From Lewinellaceae bacterium (GTDB lineage Bacteria > Bacteroidota > Bacteroidia > Chitinophagales > Saprospiraceae), in contig JACJYI010000001.1 in assembly GCA_020636225.1 (NCBI GenBank), positions 1 through 6,841 of the forward strand: a stretch of 6,841 nt of DNA. The letters are read 5' to 3'. Positions 1-5,254 of the stretch are shown here, in pieces. The translations under genes were made by a program, and so were the position numbers. Under the pieces are notes generated by a model. That model ran no database searches. It was given only the letters and a program-made list of their open reading frames with translations, and had not been told where the DNA came from. How positions within the stretch are numbered: position 1 is the stretch's first letter; every line of letters starts with the position of its first letter.

Positions 1-186
1 GACGCCCTCCCTGACCAGGGCCGGGATCTGGTAGCAGAGGGATTTTCCTCCGCCGGTGGGCATGATCACCAGGGCGTCCTGGCCAGACAGGACCTGCTCG
101 ATCGCCTCGCGTTGGTGCGGGCGAAACTGATCATAACCGAATACCTGTTGCAGCAACAGCTGCGGATCCCGGGTTTCCTGTGCCAT
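1..186 (-). CDS. recQ: ATP-dependent DNA helicase RecQ, N-terminal fragment
   Basis: RecQ is a superfamily 2 3'-5' DNA helicase that unwinds recombination and replication intermediates in the cytoplasm. Only the first 62 codons lie in the window; the rest continues past the left edge. The minus-strand translation starts MAQETRDPQL at 186. It shows the RecQ motif 0 (residues 16-29, FGYDQFRPHQREAI, the adenine-sensing segment) and then Walker A in the RecQ form (residues 42-49, MPTGGGKS), followed by LCYQIPAL. This spacing fits the start of a full-length RecQ, so the ATG at 186 is very probably the true start. There is no Shine-Dalgarno sequence upstream, but the 60 bases before the start are AT-rich and could hold a promoter (a weak TAnnTTTG-like match reads on the minus strand at 209-202). 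The gene is divergent from everything else in the window. Family assignment is firm; the helicase core beyond motif I cannot be seen. Confidence 0.95.
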   Translation of the reverse strand, partial: MAQETRDPQLLLQQVFGYDQFRPHQREAIEQVLSGQDALVIMPTGGGKSLCYQIPALVREGV

Positions 187-346
187 GGGATGAGTTTGGG
201 GCGAAAATAAACAAAATGTTTTGAAAAGTCATAAAAGAGTATTGCTGAGAATAGAAAATGTGTTCCTGGTTGCTTGGGCGGATTGACAGGATGGAGGGGT
301 AAAAGGCGAAGGGTAAATGGTATAGGGCCAATGCACCGAAATCCGA

Positions 347-389
347 ATCCAGACGCTTGCGGTCTGGATCCACCCCGAGCACTCGGGGT
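347..389. repeat. Two tandem hairpins upstream of recQ
   Basis: Two perfect inverted repeats lie almost back to back. The first has 8-bp arms ATCCAGAC (347-354) and GTCTGGAT (362-369) with a 7-base loop. The second has 8-bp arms ACCCCGAG (372-379) and CTCGGGGT (382-389) with a 2-base centre. Neither is followed by a T-run, and no gene ends here, so they do not read as terminators. The core of the second recurs in related form at 663-680. Their role is unknown; repeat-associated structure is the simplest reading. Confidence 0.6.
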
Positions 390-529
390 TAAATCGGCCA
401 TCGTCTGGGCACAAAGGAACACAGAGGGCCCTCCTCCTCTCCTGCTCCAGGTATCGAAAAGGCAAGCGGTGAGACTCCGCTGAACAATCAAGGCTCGTGA
501 TCAGCCATGAAGGAACATTCATCACTGGG

Positions 530-550
530 ATGCCGGTGAGACACCGGCAT
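530..550. repeat. Perfect 9-bp hairpin with AGA loop in repeat A
   Basis: ATGCCGGTG, AGA, CACCGGCAT forms a perfect stem-loop. Its central 11-mer GGTGAGACACC recurs at 3759-3769 and 3825-3835 in copy B, and with one change at 468-478 in copy A. The repeated use of the same hairpin core suggests that the structure, rather than the sequence of any reading frame, is the conserved part. Confidence 0.7.
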
Positions 551-662
551 GAGCGATATTTTTTATCAAGGTCTTTATTGTCCGCCGGTTTTTCTCCTCC
601 CCTTCTCGACCCTTCCCCTCCTCGACCCCTTATACCCTCCCTCCTCCGCCCCTGACCCCTGA

Positions 663-680
663 CCCCTGAGTACTCGGGGG
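663..680. repeat. Hairpin at the 3' end of repeat A
   Basis: CCCCTGAG (663-670) pairs with CTCGGGGG (673-680), with one T-G wobble, around a TA centre. It shares the CTCGGGG arm with the hairpin at 372-389. It lies just before the point where the truncated Hint coding sequence begins, so it is close to a probable recombination junction. Confidence 0.5.
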
Positions 681-739
681 GGCTACGGCGGGCAGTCATC
701 ACCTCCAGACTCCCTATTCATCACCCCCCCAAGATAACG

Positions 740-786
740 TCTGGAGAAGATGTTGACGAAGAAGCGGGGTATACCTATATTTCGAG
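740..786 (+). pseudogene. Out-of-frame remnant of the Hint domain upstream
   Basis: In the frame one base off from the toxin, 740-786 reads SGEDVDEEAGYTYISR, and the toxin frame then resumes with FEHTSNDVWKL. Joined, this resembles the usual Hint progression from an acidic 'YDEETG'-like turn to 'V-x-x-TF-x-H-T-x-x-x-x-W-x-L-T'. A frameshift near 785-790 is therefore likely. Before about 735 the coding-like signal disappears into C-rich repeat sequence. This is weak, pattern-based evidence from a short stretch. Confidence 0.35.
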
Positions 787-1560
787 ATATTTGAGCACAC
801 TTCCAATGACGTTTGGAAGCTGACCTTTGACAGTGGGGAAGACCTGGAAGTCACGGGTTCACATCCGTTCTATGATGTAGGCGCCAACGGCTGGAAACCA
901 GCCTGTTGGTTGGAACCCGGGGATGTCCTTCAGACGAAGGAGGGGACGGCAACCCTTCTGGCAAGAGAAAAACTGGAAGGAGAGCATCCCGTCTACAATA
1001 TCACCGTTGCCGGGACTCATACTTACTTTGTCGGTGAAGGTGGTTTGTGGGTGCATAATGCCTGTGGCTCAGTTGCGGAGTTAGACCAATTAGCTACCAA
1101 GTTTATTAACAACCTTAATGTAACTATAAAAAAGGCAGAAATTGCGGAGTGGTGGGCTAAAGGATATCCTAAGTTTTTCCAGAGAGGGACTTTTTTTGAA
1201 AGACTAATGGCAAAGAGTGGCAGGTATTCTGGCTTGACTATTACGCCCCATAATTGGCCAGTGATTGACTTTCAAAAGATCATTGGAGGAAAAGTAAAAG
1301 TGGTAAGCATGAAAACCACTATCACAACCAACGTTGCATCCTGGATGTCAACAAATGCTGATCATTTGAAGAGACTCAATGATATGAGTGAACATTGGGC
1401 AAAGGATGTTGGGAAATTGCCTGAAGTTAGAGCATTGCATATTTATGTCAAGCATGCAGGATTAGGTAATTATTCTAGTTGGGTTTCTGAAATCAAAGCT
1501 AGGTATCCTAATATTAAAGAGGTCTTAGTCAGCTCAATTGAGAATGAGTTTAACTTGTAA
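757..1560 (+). CDS. 5'-truncated polymorphic toxin: Hint domain plus C-terminal toxin domain
   Basis: The frame opens after a TGA at 754-756 and has no ATG or GTG before the toxin; the first usable start is TTG at 910. Translation from about 781 gives the C-terminal half of a Hint (intein-like, pretoxin) domain: VTGSHPFY with the block-B T-x-x-H, then LEPGDV, VYNITVAGTHTYFVG, and the terminal VHN-AC cleavage site (Asn at 1057-1059). Rhs and related toxins use this domain to release the C-terminal toxin. The N-terminal Hint half, Rhs core and export domain are missing. The toxin domain, about 165 residues, contains RGTFFERL, PVIDF and VVSMKTT. Glu (1198), Asp (1267) and Lys (1312) have the spacing of a PD-(D/E)xK nuclease; this is inference and no named family is recognised. 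GC drops sharply after VHNA, to 28% in 1081-1140 against 55% in 841-900. The next ORF follows after 14 bases and is probably its immunity gene. The gene is probably a silent cassette or a decaying remnant. Confidence 0.75.
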   Translation, partial: RRSGVYLYFEIFEHTSNDVWKLTFDSGEDLEVTGSHPFYDVGANGWKPACWLEPGDVLQTKEGTATLLAREKLEGEHPVYNITVAGTHTYFVGEGGLWVHNACGSVAELDQLATKFINNLNVTIKKAEIAEWWAKGYPKFFQRGTFFERLMAKSGRYSGLTITPHNWPVIDFQKIIGGKVKVVSMKTTITTNVASWMSTNADHLKRLNDMSEHWAKDVGKLPEVRALHIYVKHAGLGNYSSWVSEIKARYPNIKEVLVSSIENEFNL

Positions 1561-1574
1561 TTTAATAGTTTAAT

Positions 1575-2666
1575 ATGGCTGTTGGATTGAAATTTTCTAA
1601 GCATTTGACTTATGATGATCATAACACAAAAGAAGGAGGAGATTCAGGTGTTACTGAGGAGGAGTTTCTGAAGCTAATGCAAGAATATCCTGAATTTGTA
1701 AATTCCAAAGACACTTACTTCAAGACGATCGAGTACTATAGAAATATACTTCATTATGATGATAAGACAATTGAAAAAATAAATGATAATAAACCAAAGA
1801 GTGGTTTTTCAGAGTTTATTTTGGGATATAATGATGAGAAGGCAAGGAAGAGTACAACACTCCATGAACGATGCTATACCTATATAACCTGGTGTAAGTG
1901 GATTTCTGCTTCAATTTATGGGAAGGAGAATTACAGGGAGATGAAGATGTTTTATGAAATGGCAGAAAGATTAGGTTTAAACTTGATTACATATGATCGA
2001 CTTATTGATAAGGAATACCTCGAATCCCTTCGTATCAAAGAAGAAAACCGGGGCATTAAGTTAACGAACGAACAAAGTCATGTCTTGACCCTGGTAGAGG
2101 AACAATGTCGCTGGTATCATATCCCTTCCGATGATCAGGAAAAGATCCTGCAGTGTTTTCCAGTCATACCGAAATTCAGGGAAGCAGAGATCACGGAAGT
2201 GATCGACGATATCCAGTTCGAGAATCTGATTGGCATGGCCACCATACCGGGGCATACCCTCCTGTTCGGGTTTCATCTGCCTTACATCAACTATGCCGAT
2301 GAGGCAGACTACAAGGCATGCGCGGATCATACGGCCCGTCTTAAGGACATTCTGAACCGGCTCAGTAAGGCTTTCGGTTCAGCGGAGTTTTACGAGTACC
2401 GGGAAGAAGACCCCGATATGATGCGGATGGTGCTGTCTAAGAAAGGCAAGTTCGCCTATGCCTCCCTCTTTGCCGAAGGGGAGTTCGATGAGGAGTTTGG
2501 CACCTCGAAGCGGACCATCCCTCCGGATGCCAAAACCTACTGGAAGACCGTGAAGAAATGGGGCATGACCCCCGCAGAACTGCTCACCTATGTGATGAAG
2601 CAGAAGTTGCCGGTGAAGGTATTCCGGCAGGAAATGTATTGGAAGTGGGCAAGTGAGGGGAATTGA
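1575..2666 (+). CDS. Probable immunity protein for the upstream toxin (hypothetical, 363 aa)
   Basis: I do not recognise this protein as a named family. It starts at ATG 1575, 14 bases after the toxin stop, with no Shine-Dalgarno, and ends at TGA 2664-2666. Position, orientation and spacing directly after a Hint-toxin cassette are those of an immunity gene. No signal peptide or membrane segment is visible, so it should be cytoplasmic, as expected for a protein that neutralises a toxin by binding. Residues 1-155 are lysine-, tyrosine- and glutamate-rich with runs of AT-rich codons (20% GC in 1741-1800). Residues from about 156 to the end use GC-rich codons (55% in 2281-2340) and are acidic with many aromatics, such as EFYEYREEDPD and FAYASLFAEGEFDEEFG. 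The composition step near 2030-2045 suggests a two-part or chimeric protein. The length is long for a single-domain immunity protein. A role unrelated to immunity cannot be excluded. Confidence 0.7.
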   Translation: MAVGLKFSKHLTYDDHNTKEGGDSGVTEEEFLKLMQEYPEFVNSKDTYFKTIEYYRNILHYDDKTIEKINDNKPKSGFSEFILGYNDEKARKSTTLHERCYTYITWCKWISASIYGKENYREMKMFYEMAERLGLNLITYDRLIDKEYLESLRIKEENRGIKLTNEQSHVLTLVEEQCRWYHIPSDDQEKILQCFPVIPKFREAEITEVIDDIQFENLIGMATIPGHTLLFGFHLPYINYADEADYKACADHTARLKDILNRLSKAFGSAEFYEYREEDPDMMRMVLSKKGKFAYASLFAEGEFDEEFGTSKRTIPPDAKTYWKTVKKWGMTPAELLTYVMKQKLPVKVFRQEMYWKWASEGN

Positions 2667-2723
2667 TGGGAGAACAGTATCCGGTTGAATGATCCTTTGA
2701 GTCAGCGCGGTGCATAGCCAGGG

Positions 2724-2756
2724 GTTGGACTTTTGGCCCAGCGATTCTTATATTTG
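2724..2756 (+). promoter_or_regulatory. Candidate Bacteroidota promoter for the mntA-hepT unit
   Basis: TATATTTG at 2749-2756 is an exact match to the Bacteroidota -7 box TAnnTTTG. A TTG at 2725-2727 lies about 21 bases upstream, in the usual place for the -33 element. Transcription would start near 2763, leaving a leader of about 20-25 bases before the mini-ORF and about 100 bases before the antitoxin start. The assignment rests on the motif and its position in the gap between two gene pairs. Confidence 0.4.
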
Positions 2757-2784
2757 TTGAACGGAGGAATACCTGGTATCATGA

Positions 2785-2865
2785 ATGTCTGACCTGGTCG
2801 AAATGAACAGCAATCAGATATTGATCAAGACCAACGACAGCCAGTATTCCATGATCAAGCTATGA
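2785..2865 (+). CDS. 26-codon mini-ORF overlapping the antitoxin start
   Basis: This short frame begins at ATG 2785 (MSDLVEMNSNQILIK...) and has an internal ATG at 2803. It ends in TGA at 2863-2865, which overlaps the next ATG as ATGA, the arrangement typical of translational coupling. A purine-rich GGAGGA at 2763-2768 is upstream but about 16 bases away, further than ideal. It lies between the candidate promoter and mntA. It could be a leader peptide that couples translation. It could instead be the remnant of a longer protein: its middle vaguely resembles the NQILLYQTEDG-type start of RhuM-family proteins, which I regard as weak. Expression is uncertain. Confidence 0.3.
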   Translation: MSDLVEMNSNQILIKTNDSQYSMIKL

Positions 2866-3167
2866 ACAGGATAAACAAGGAGGAAATATTGACCTTTTTA
2901 CGAGATCATAAAGAGGAATTCTTGCTGGAGCTTCAACTGGTGAGGATAGGTCTCTTTGGCTCCTATGCCATGGGTCAGGCGAATGAACAAAGTGACATCG
3001 ATCTGATTGTTGAGTTTCAGCCGGGAACCGAAAATTTGTCAGAGAAAAAGGACAAACTAAAGGATTTGGTGTCTGAGCGATTTGACAAGCAAGTCGATGT
3101 TTGCAGGGAGAAGTATATCAAGCCATACTTTAAACAACACATCCTCCAATCAGCAATCTATGTCTGA
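2862..3167 (+). CDS. mntA: MNT-type nucleotidyltransferase antitoxin
   Basis: This is a 101-residue minimal nucleotidyltransferase of the DNA polymerase beta fold. In MntA-HepT type VII systems this protein neutralises the HEPN RNase by transferring AMP residues to the tyrosine of its active-site motif. Seen here: the signature GSYAMGQANEQSDIDLIVEF at residues 33-52, that is GS (33-34) followed by the metal-binding DxD (D45, D47), and a third acidic residue D79 in KQVDVC. The usual GS-[FY]-A-R-G has Met in place of Arg at residue 37. The length is normal for the family. The start at 2862 has no Shine-Dalgarno but overlaps the upstream mini-ORF stop as ATGA. The 3' end overlaps the HEPN gene by 8 bases, so the two are probably co-translated. 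Pair membership is clear; the biochemical activity is inferred from the family. Confidence 0.9.
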   Translation: MNRINKEEILTFLRDHKEEFLLELQLVRIGLFGSYAMGQANEQSDIDLIVEFQPGTENLSEKKDKLKDLVSERFDKQVDVCREKYIKPYFKQHILQSAIYV

Positions 3168-3501
3168 AAAGGATACCGGTAATCTGGCGGCTATCTTGGA
3201 AAGTTGTGCCAAGATCAAAAAATTCACTGCTGATATTTGGGATGCAGATGCTTTATTTGCAGATGAAAAGACATTTGATGCGGTCCTGATGAATTTTGTG
3301 ATAATAGGGGAATCTGTTACACGCTTGTCAGACAGGCTGAAAGAGAATGAGCCCCAAGTCCCTTGGGATAAAATCAAAGGATTCAGGAATATCGTTGCCC
3401 ATGATTATTTTGGTGTGGATGCTGAGGAAGTCTGGCAACTGATCAAAAATAATCTACCCGGATTGGAAACGGAGATTGTTAGGATTTTACAGGCGGGTTG
3501 A
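3160..3501 (+). CDS. hepT: HEPN-domain RNase toxin, HepT family (DUF86)
   Basis: This 113-residue, mainly helical protein is a HEPN ribonuclease toxin; family members act on cellular RNA, including tRNA. The key motif is at residues 75-83, FRNIVAHDY, which fits Rx4HxY with R76, H81 and Y83. R and H are the catalytic pair, and Y83 is the residue AMPylated by MntA in studied systems. The preceding FVIIGESVTRL segment and the following WQLIKNNLPGLE tail are typical of HepT proteins. I chose ATG 3160 (MSEKDTGNL) because it matches the family N-terminus and overlaps the antitoxin stop by 8 bases. A longer in-frame start at 3082 would lie inside mntA and add a serine/asparagine-rich tail with no family counterpart. 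The motif is intact, so the toxin should be active unless neutralised. Confidence 0.9.
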   Translation: MSEKDTGNLAAILESCAKIKKFTADIWDADALFADEKTFDAVLMNFVIIGESVTRLSDRLKENEPQVPWDKIKGFRNIVAHDYFGVDAEEVWQLIKNNLPGLETEIVRILQAG

Positions 3502-3548
3502 GGGGTTGAAACAGAATACATAGTCACATCCGGATCCGTTGATTCGGT

Positions 3549-3562
3549 TCCGCCACGGCGGA
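3549..3562. repeat. Short perfect hairpin downstream of hepT
   Basis: TCCGCC (3549-3554), AC, GGCGGA (3557-3562) is a 6-bp perfect inverted repeat about 50 bases after the hepT stop. No T-run follows, so a rho-independent terminator is not supported. Small GC-rich palindromes of this kind often mark dispersed repeat DNA in environmental Bacteroidota, and it precedes copy B of the long repeat. Confidence 0.4.
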
Positions 3563-3669
3563 CATGTATGGGTTGATTCGTTCCATCGGTTTTGTTTTCC
3601 GGCTGCTGTTCACTCTGACCCGGCTCGATCGATTACTCGATTGGATCGAGGATGATGTTTCACCACAGA

Positions 3670-3932
3670 GGGCACAGAGGAACACAGAGAGTCCTGCTCC
3701 TCCTCCGGTTTTTTCTCCTCTCCTCCGTAAAGGCTTCGGTGGTCAGAAAAAACCATGCGGTGAGACACCGCTAAACAAGCAAGGCTCGTGATCAGCCATG
3801 AAGGACCATTCATCTGCGGGATGCCGGTGAGACACCCGCATGAGCGATATTTTATTATCCGCCGGTTTTCTCCTCCCCTTCTCGACTCCTCCCCTTTTCG
3901 ACCCCTCATAACCTCATAACCTCCAAACTCCC
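3670..3932. repeat. Dispersed hairpin-rich repeat, copy B
   Basis: This is the second copy of the repeat at 407-714, in the same orientation. It opens with agggcacagaggaacacaga, contains a roughly 40-base T/C-rich insertion (about 3703-3745) not present in copy A, and has hairpins GCGGTG/CACCGC (3757-3771) and TGCGGG/CCCGCA (3815-3840). The tail is again pyrimidine-rich. The opening tract resembles the 'cacagaggcacagagg' low-complexity repeat scattered through many environmental genomes (from memory). The stretch 3502-3967 otherwise holds only small inverted repeats, such as CTCGATC/GATCGAG at 3624-3650, and no gene that I can support. Confidence 0.8.
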
Positions 3933-3967
3933 TCCTCCACCCGGTATCAATCCATGGAAGCGTACCT

Positions 3968-4921
3968 TTGGGCTTCTTTTCATCCACGAATGCGACCGGT
4001 TTGTCCACTTCTCAGCGTACGGGTATCCTCTTTGTCATCCTGGGAAACATCCTTTTCTCGGCCAAGGCCATCTTTGCCAAGCTGATCTATCCGTACGGAG
4101 TGGATGCCACCACCCTGATGACTTTGCGGCTGGGGTTCTCCTTTCCCTTTTTTGCCGCGGTGGCGATTTGGTCCTGGCGCCGGAAGCCGGGATTCCGGTT
4201 GTCGTTTCGCGACTGGCGCCAGCTATCGCTGTTCGCGTTCCTGGGGTATTACGGGGCCAGCTTCCTGAACTTCCTGGGTCTGAAGACCGTGTCTGCCGGG
4301 CTGGAACGATTGATCCTGTTCACCTATCCGACCATTGTAGTGGTCTTGTCCTCCTTGTTCCGGAAGATCCCCATTACCCGGCAGCAGGGATTGGCCCTGG
4401 TCCTCACCTATGGGGGGATCGGGCTGGTGTTGGTACCGGGCCTGCGGGAATCGACCCAGATGGGCTGGGGGGCGCTGTTGATCCTCGGCAGTTCCATCTC
4501 CTTTGCCGCCTATCTCCTCCTGGTGGGCGACACCATTGCGCGACTGGGCAGTATCCTCTACACCAGCCTGGTGTTGATGCTCGCCGGCACGATGACCTTC
4601 ATCCATTTTACCCTGACCCGATCGTTGACAGACCTGGAATGGCCGCTGGAGGTCTATCTGCTCTTCCTGGGGTTGAGCATCTTCTCCACCGTCATTCCTG
4701 TCTTCCTGATCTCCGAAGGGATCCGGCGCCTGGGTGCCAGCAACACTGCCATTATTGCCAGTGTCGGCCCGGTGGCGACCATCGTCCTGGCCTTCATCTT
4801 CCTGCATGAGCCCATCACCCTGATCCAGCTGGCCGGGACGGCCCTGGTGCTGGTCGGCGTATGGCAGGTCAGTCACCGACCGGACAGGCCGGTGGGGGAT
4901 ACACCGGTGAGGGTCAGGTAA
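3968..4921 (+). CDS. EamA/DMT-superfamily transporter (10 membrane helices)
   Basis: This inner-membrane protein of the drug/metabolite transporter superfamily contains two EamA repeats. Ten hydrophobic segments are visible at about 18-41, 47-68, 83-105, 110-131, 139-158, 165-186, 194-215, 224-247, 258-278 and 283-301. Characteristic EamA signatures are GLERLILFTYPTIVVVLS in the first half and LGASNTAIIASVGPVATIVL followed by LHEPITLIQLAG in the second. The 317-residue length is normal. Substrate cannot be predicted; exporters of amino acids, sugars or metabolites are common in the family. No ATG opens this frame before residue 51. The start is TTG 3968 or TTG 4001 (giving MSTSQRTGILFV), both before helix 1. 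The TAA stop at 4919-4921 lies in the first bases of the inverted-repeat element, so the last residues (RPVGDTPVRVR) may have been altered by that insertion. The gene stands alone between two repeat regions. Confidence 0.9.
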   Translation: MGFFSSTNATGLSTSQRTGILFVILGNILFSAKAIFAKLIYPYGVDATTLMTLRLGFSFPFFAAVAIWSWRRKPGFRLSFRDWRQLSLFAFLGYYGASFLNFLGLKTVSAGLERLILFTYPTIVVVLSSLFRKIPITRQQGLALVLTYGGIGLVLVPGLRESTQMGWGALLILGSSISFAAYLLLVGDTIARLGSILYTSLVLMLAGTMTFIHFTLTRSLTDLEWPLEVYLLFLGLSIFSTVIPVFLISEGIRRLGASNTAIIASVGPVATIVLAFIFLHEPITLIQLAGTALVLVGVWQVSHRPDRPVGDTPVRVR

Positions 4922-5205
4922 AATTCCAAATCCCAAAAATCAAATCCCAAATAAATTCGAAGCACCAATATTCAATGACCGAAACGGAAGAATTGGTGGC
5001 TCTAAGATCGGATGGAATATGAACGGCTCTCTTTGGGTCTGGAGGTAAATTCCAAATCACAAATTCCAAAAAACAAACCAGCCTGCCGGCGGCCAGGCAA
5101 GCACCAAATCACAAATTCCAATTGACCATAATGACATTCCGATTTGGTCATTGAATATTCGTGCTTGGATTTTATTTGTGATTTGATGCTTGAGATTTGG
5201 AATTT
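4921..5205. repeat. MITE-like element with 67-bp inverted arms
   Basis: The left arm 4921-4987 (aaattccaaatcc...) is the near-perfect reverse complement of the right arm 5139-5205 (...gatttggaattt). Both are 67 bases long and they enclose about 150 bases. The arms consist of caaattccaaatc-type units. The interior carries a direct repeat of CCAAATCACAAATTCCAA (5052-5069 and 5104-5121) and a small GC palindrome GCCTG/CAGGC near 5081-5098. There is no protein-coding signal. Transcribed, it would form a long stem-loop just after the DMT gene and might act as an mRNA end structure. Similar 'aaattccaaatcccaaattcc' repeats occur widely in environmental genomes (from memory). The arms make a non-autonomous mobile element plausible, but I cannot identify a target-site duplication. 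Confidence 0.7.
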
Positions 5206-5254
5206 CACCCGGTCTGTGCTTGTCATTTGGGATTCCCCTCCTCTTCTTCAGGCT

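Larger units (their letters stand above)
407..714. repeat. Dispersed hairpin-rich repeat, copy A
   Basis: This segment matches 3670-3932 (copy B) in the same orientation. It begins with a 'ggcacaaaggaacacagagg' tract, passes through two hairpins, and ends in a pyrimidine-rich tail of ctcctcc and ctcgacccc units. The core 489-550 aligns to 3780-3841 without gaps, with 57 of 62 bases identical by my hand count; outside the core the match is broken by indels. Hairpins in this copy are GCGG/CCGC at 466-480 and a perfect 9-bp stem ATGCCGGTG/CACCGGCAT with an AGA loop at 530-550. Open frames through it are low-complexity and show no protein features, so I treat it as non-coding. Together with the flanking hairpins it accounts for most of the gene-free stretch 187-739. 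Confidence 0.8.

Noticed and set aside
66..491. Long minus-strand open frame across the recQ start region
   Set aside because: It is out of frame with the clear RecQ N-terminus and runs on through repeat DNA with no protein features.
229..702. Minus-strand open frame in repeat A, similar to one at 3610-4008 in repeat B
   Set aside because: The shared peptide stretch (CLTGIP...PSWLITSL) is explained by the nucleotide repeat itself. The flanks are low-complexity Arg/Gly/Glu runs with no start signals, so it is most likely non-coding.
407..714. CRISPR array or tRNA-like structure in the hairpin-rich region
   Set aside because: Hairpins are unevenly spaced, the intervening sequences are shared between copies rather than unique spacers, and no cloverleaf or CCA end is visible.
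2666..2692. Eight-codon frame overlapping the immunity gene stop as TGATG
   Set aside because: The overlap looks like a coupled start, but the frame ends after eight residues. It could be the relic of a lost downstream gene but cannot be supported.
3564..3791. Plus-strand 75-codon open frame after hepT
   Set aside because: Its second half translates the cacagagg-type repeat (PQRAQRNTE), a typical spurious product of dispersed repeats.
4223..4936. Long minus-strand and plus-strand frames inside the DMT gene
   Set aside because: They are shadows of GC-rich coding DNA; the residues are Gly/Gln/Asp-rich with no domain, whereas the sense frame has ten clear membrane helices.
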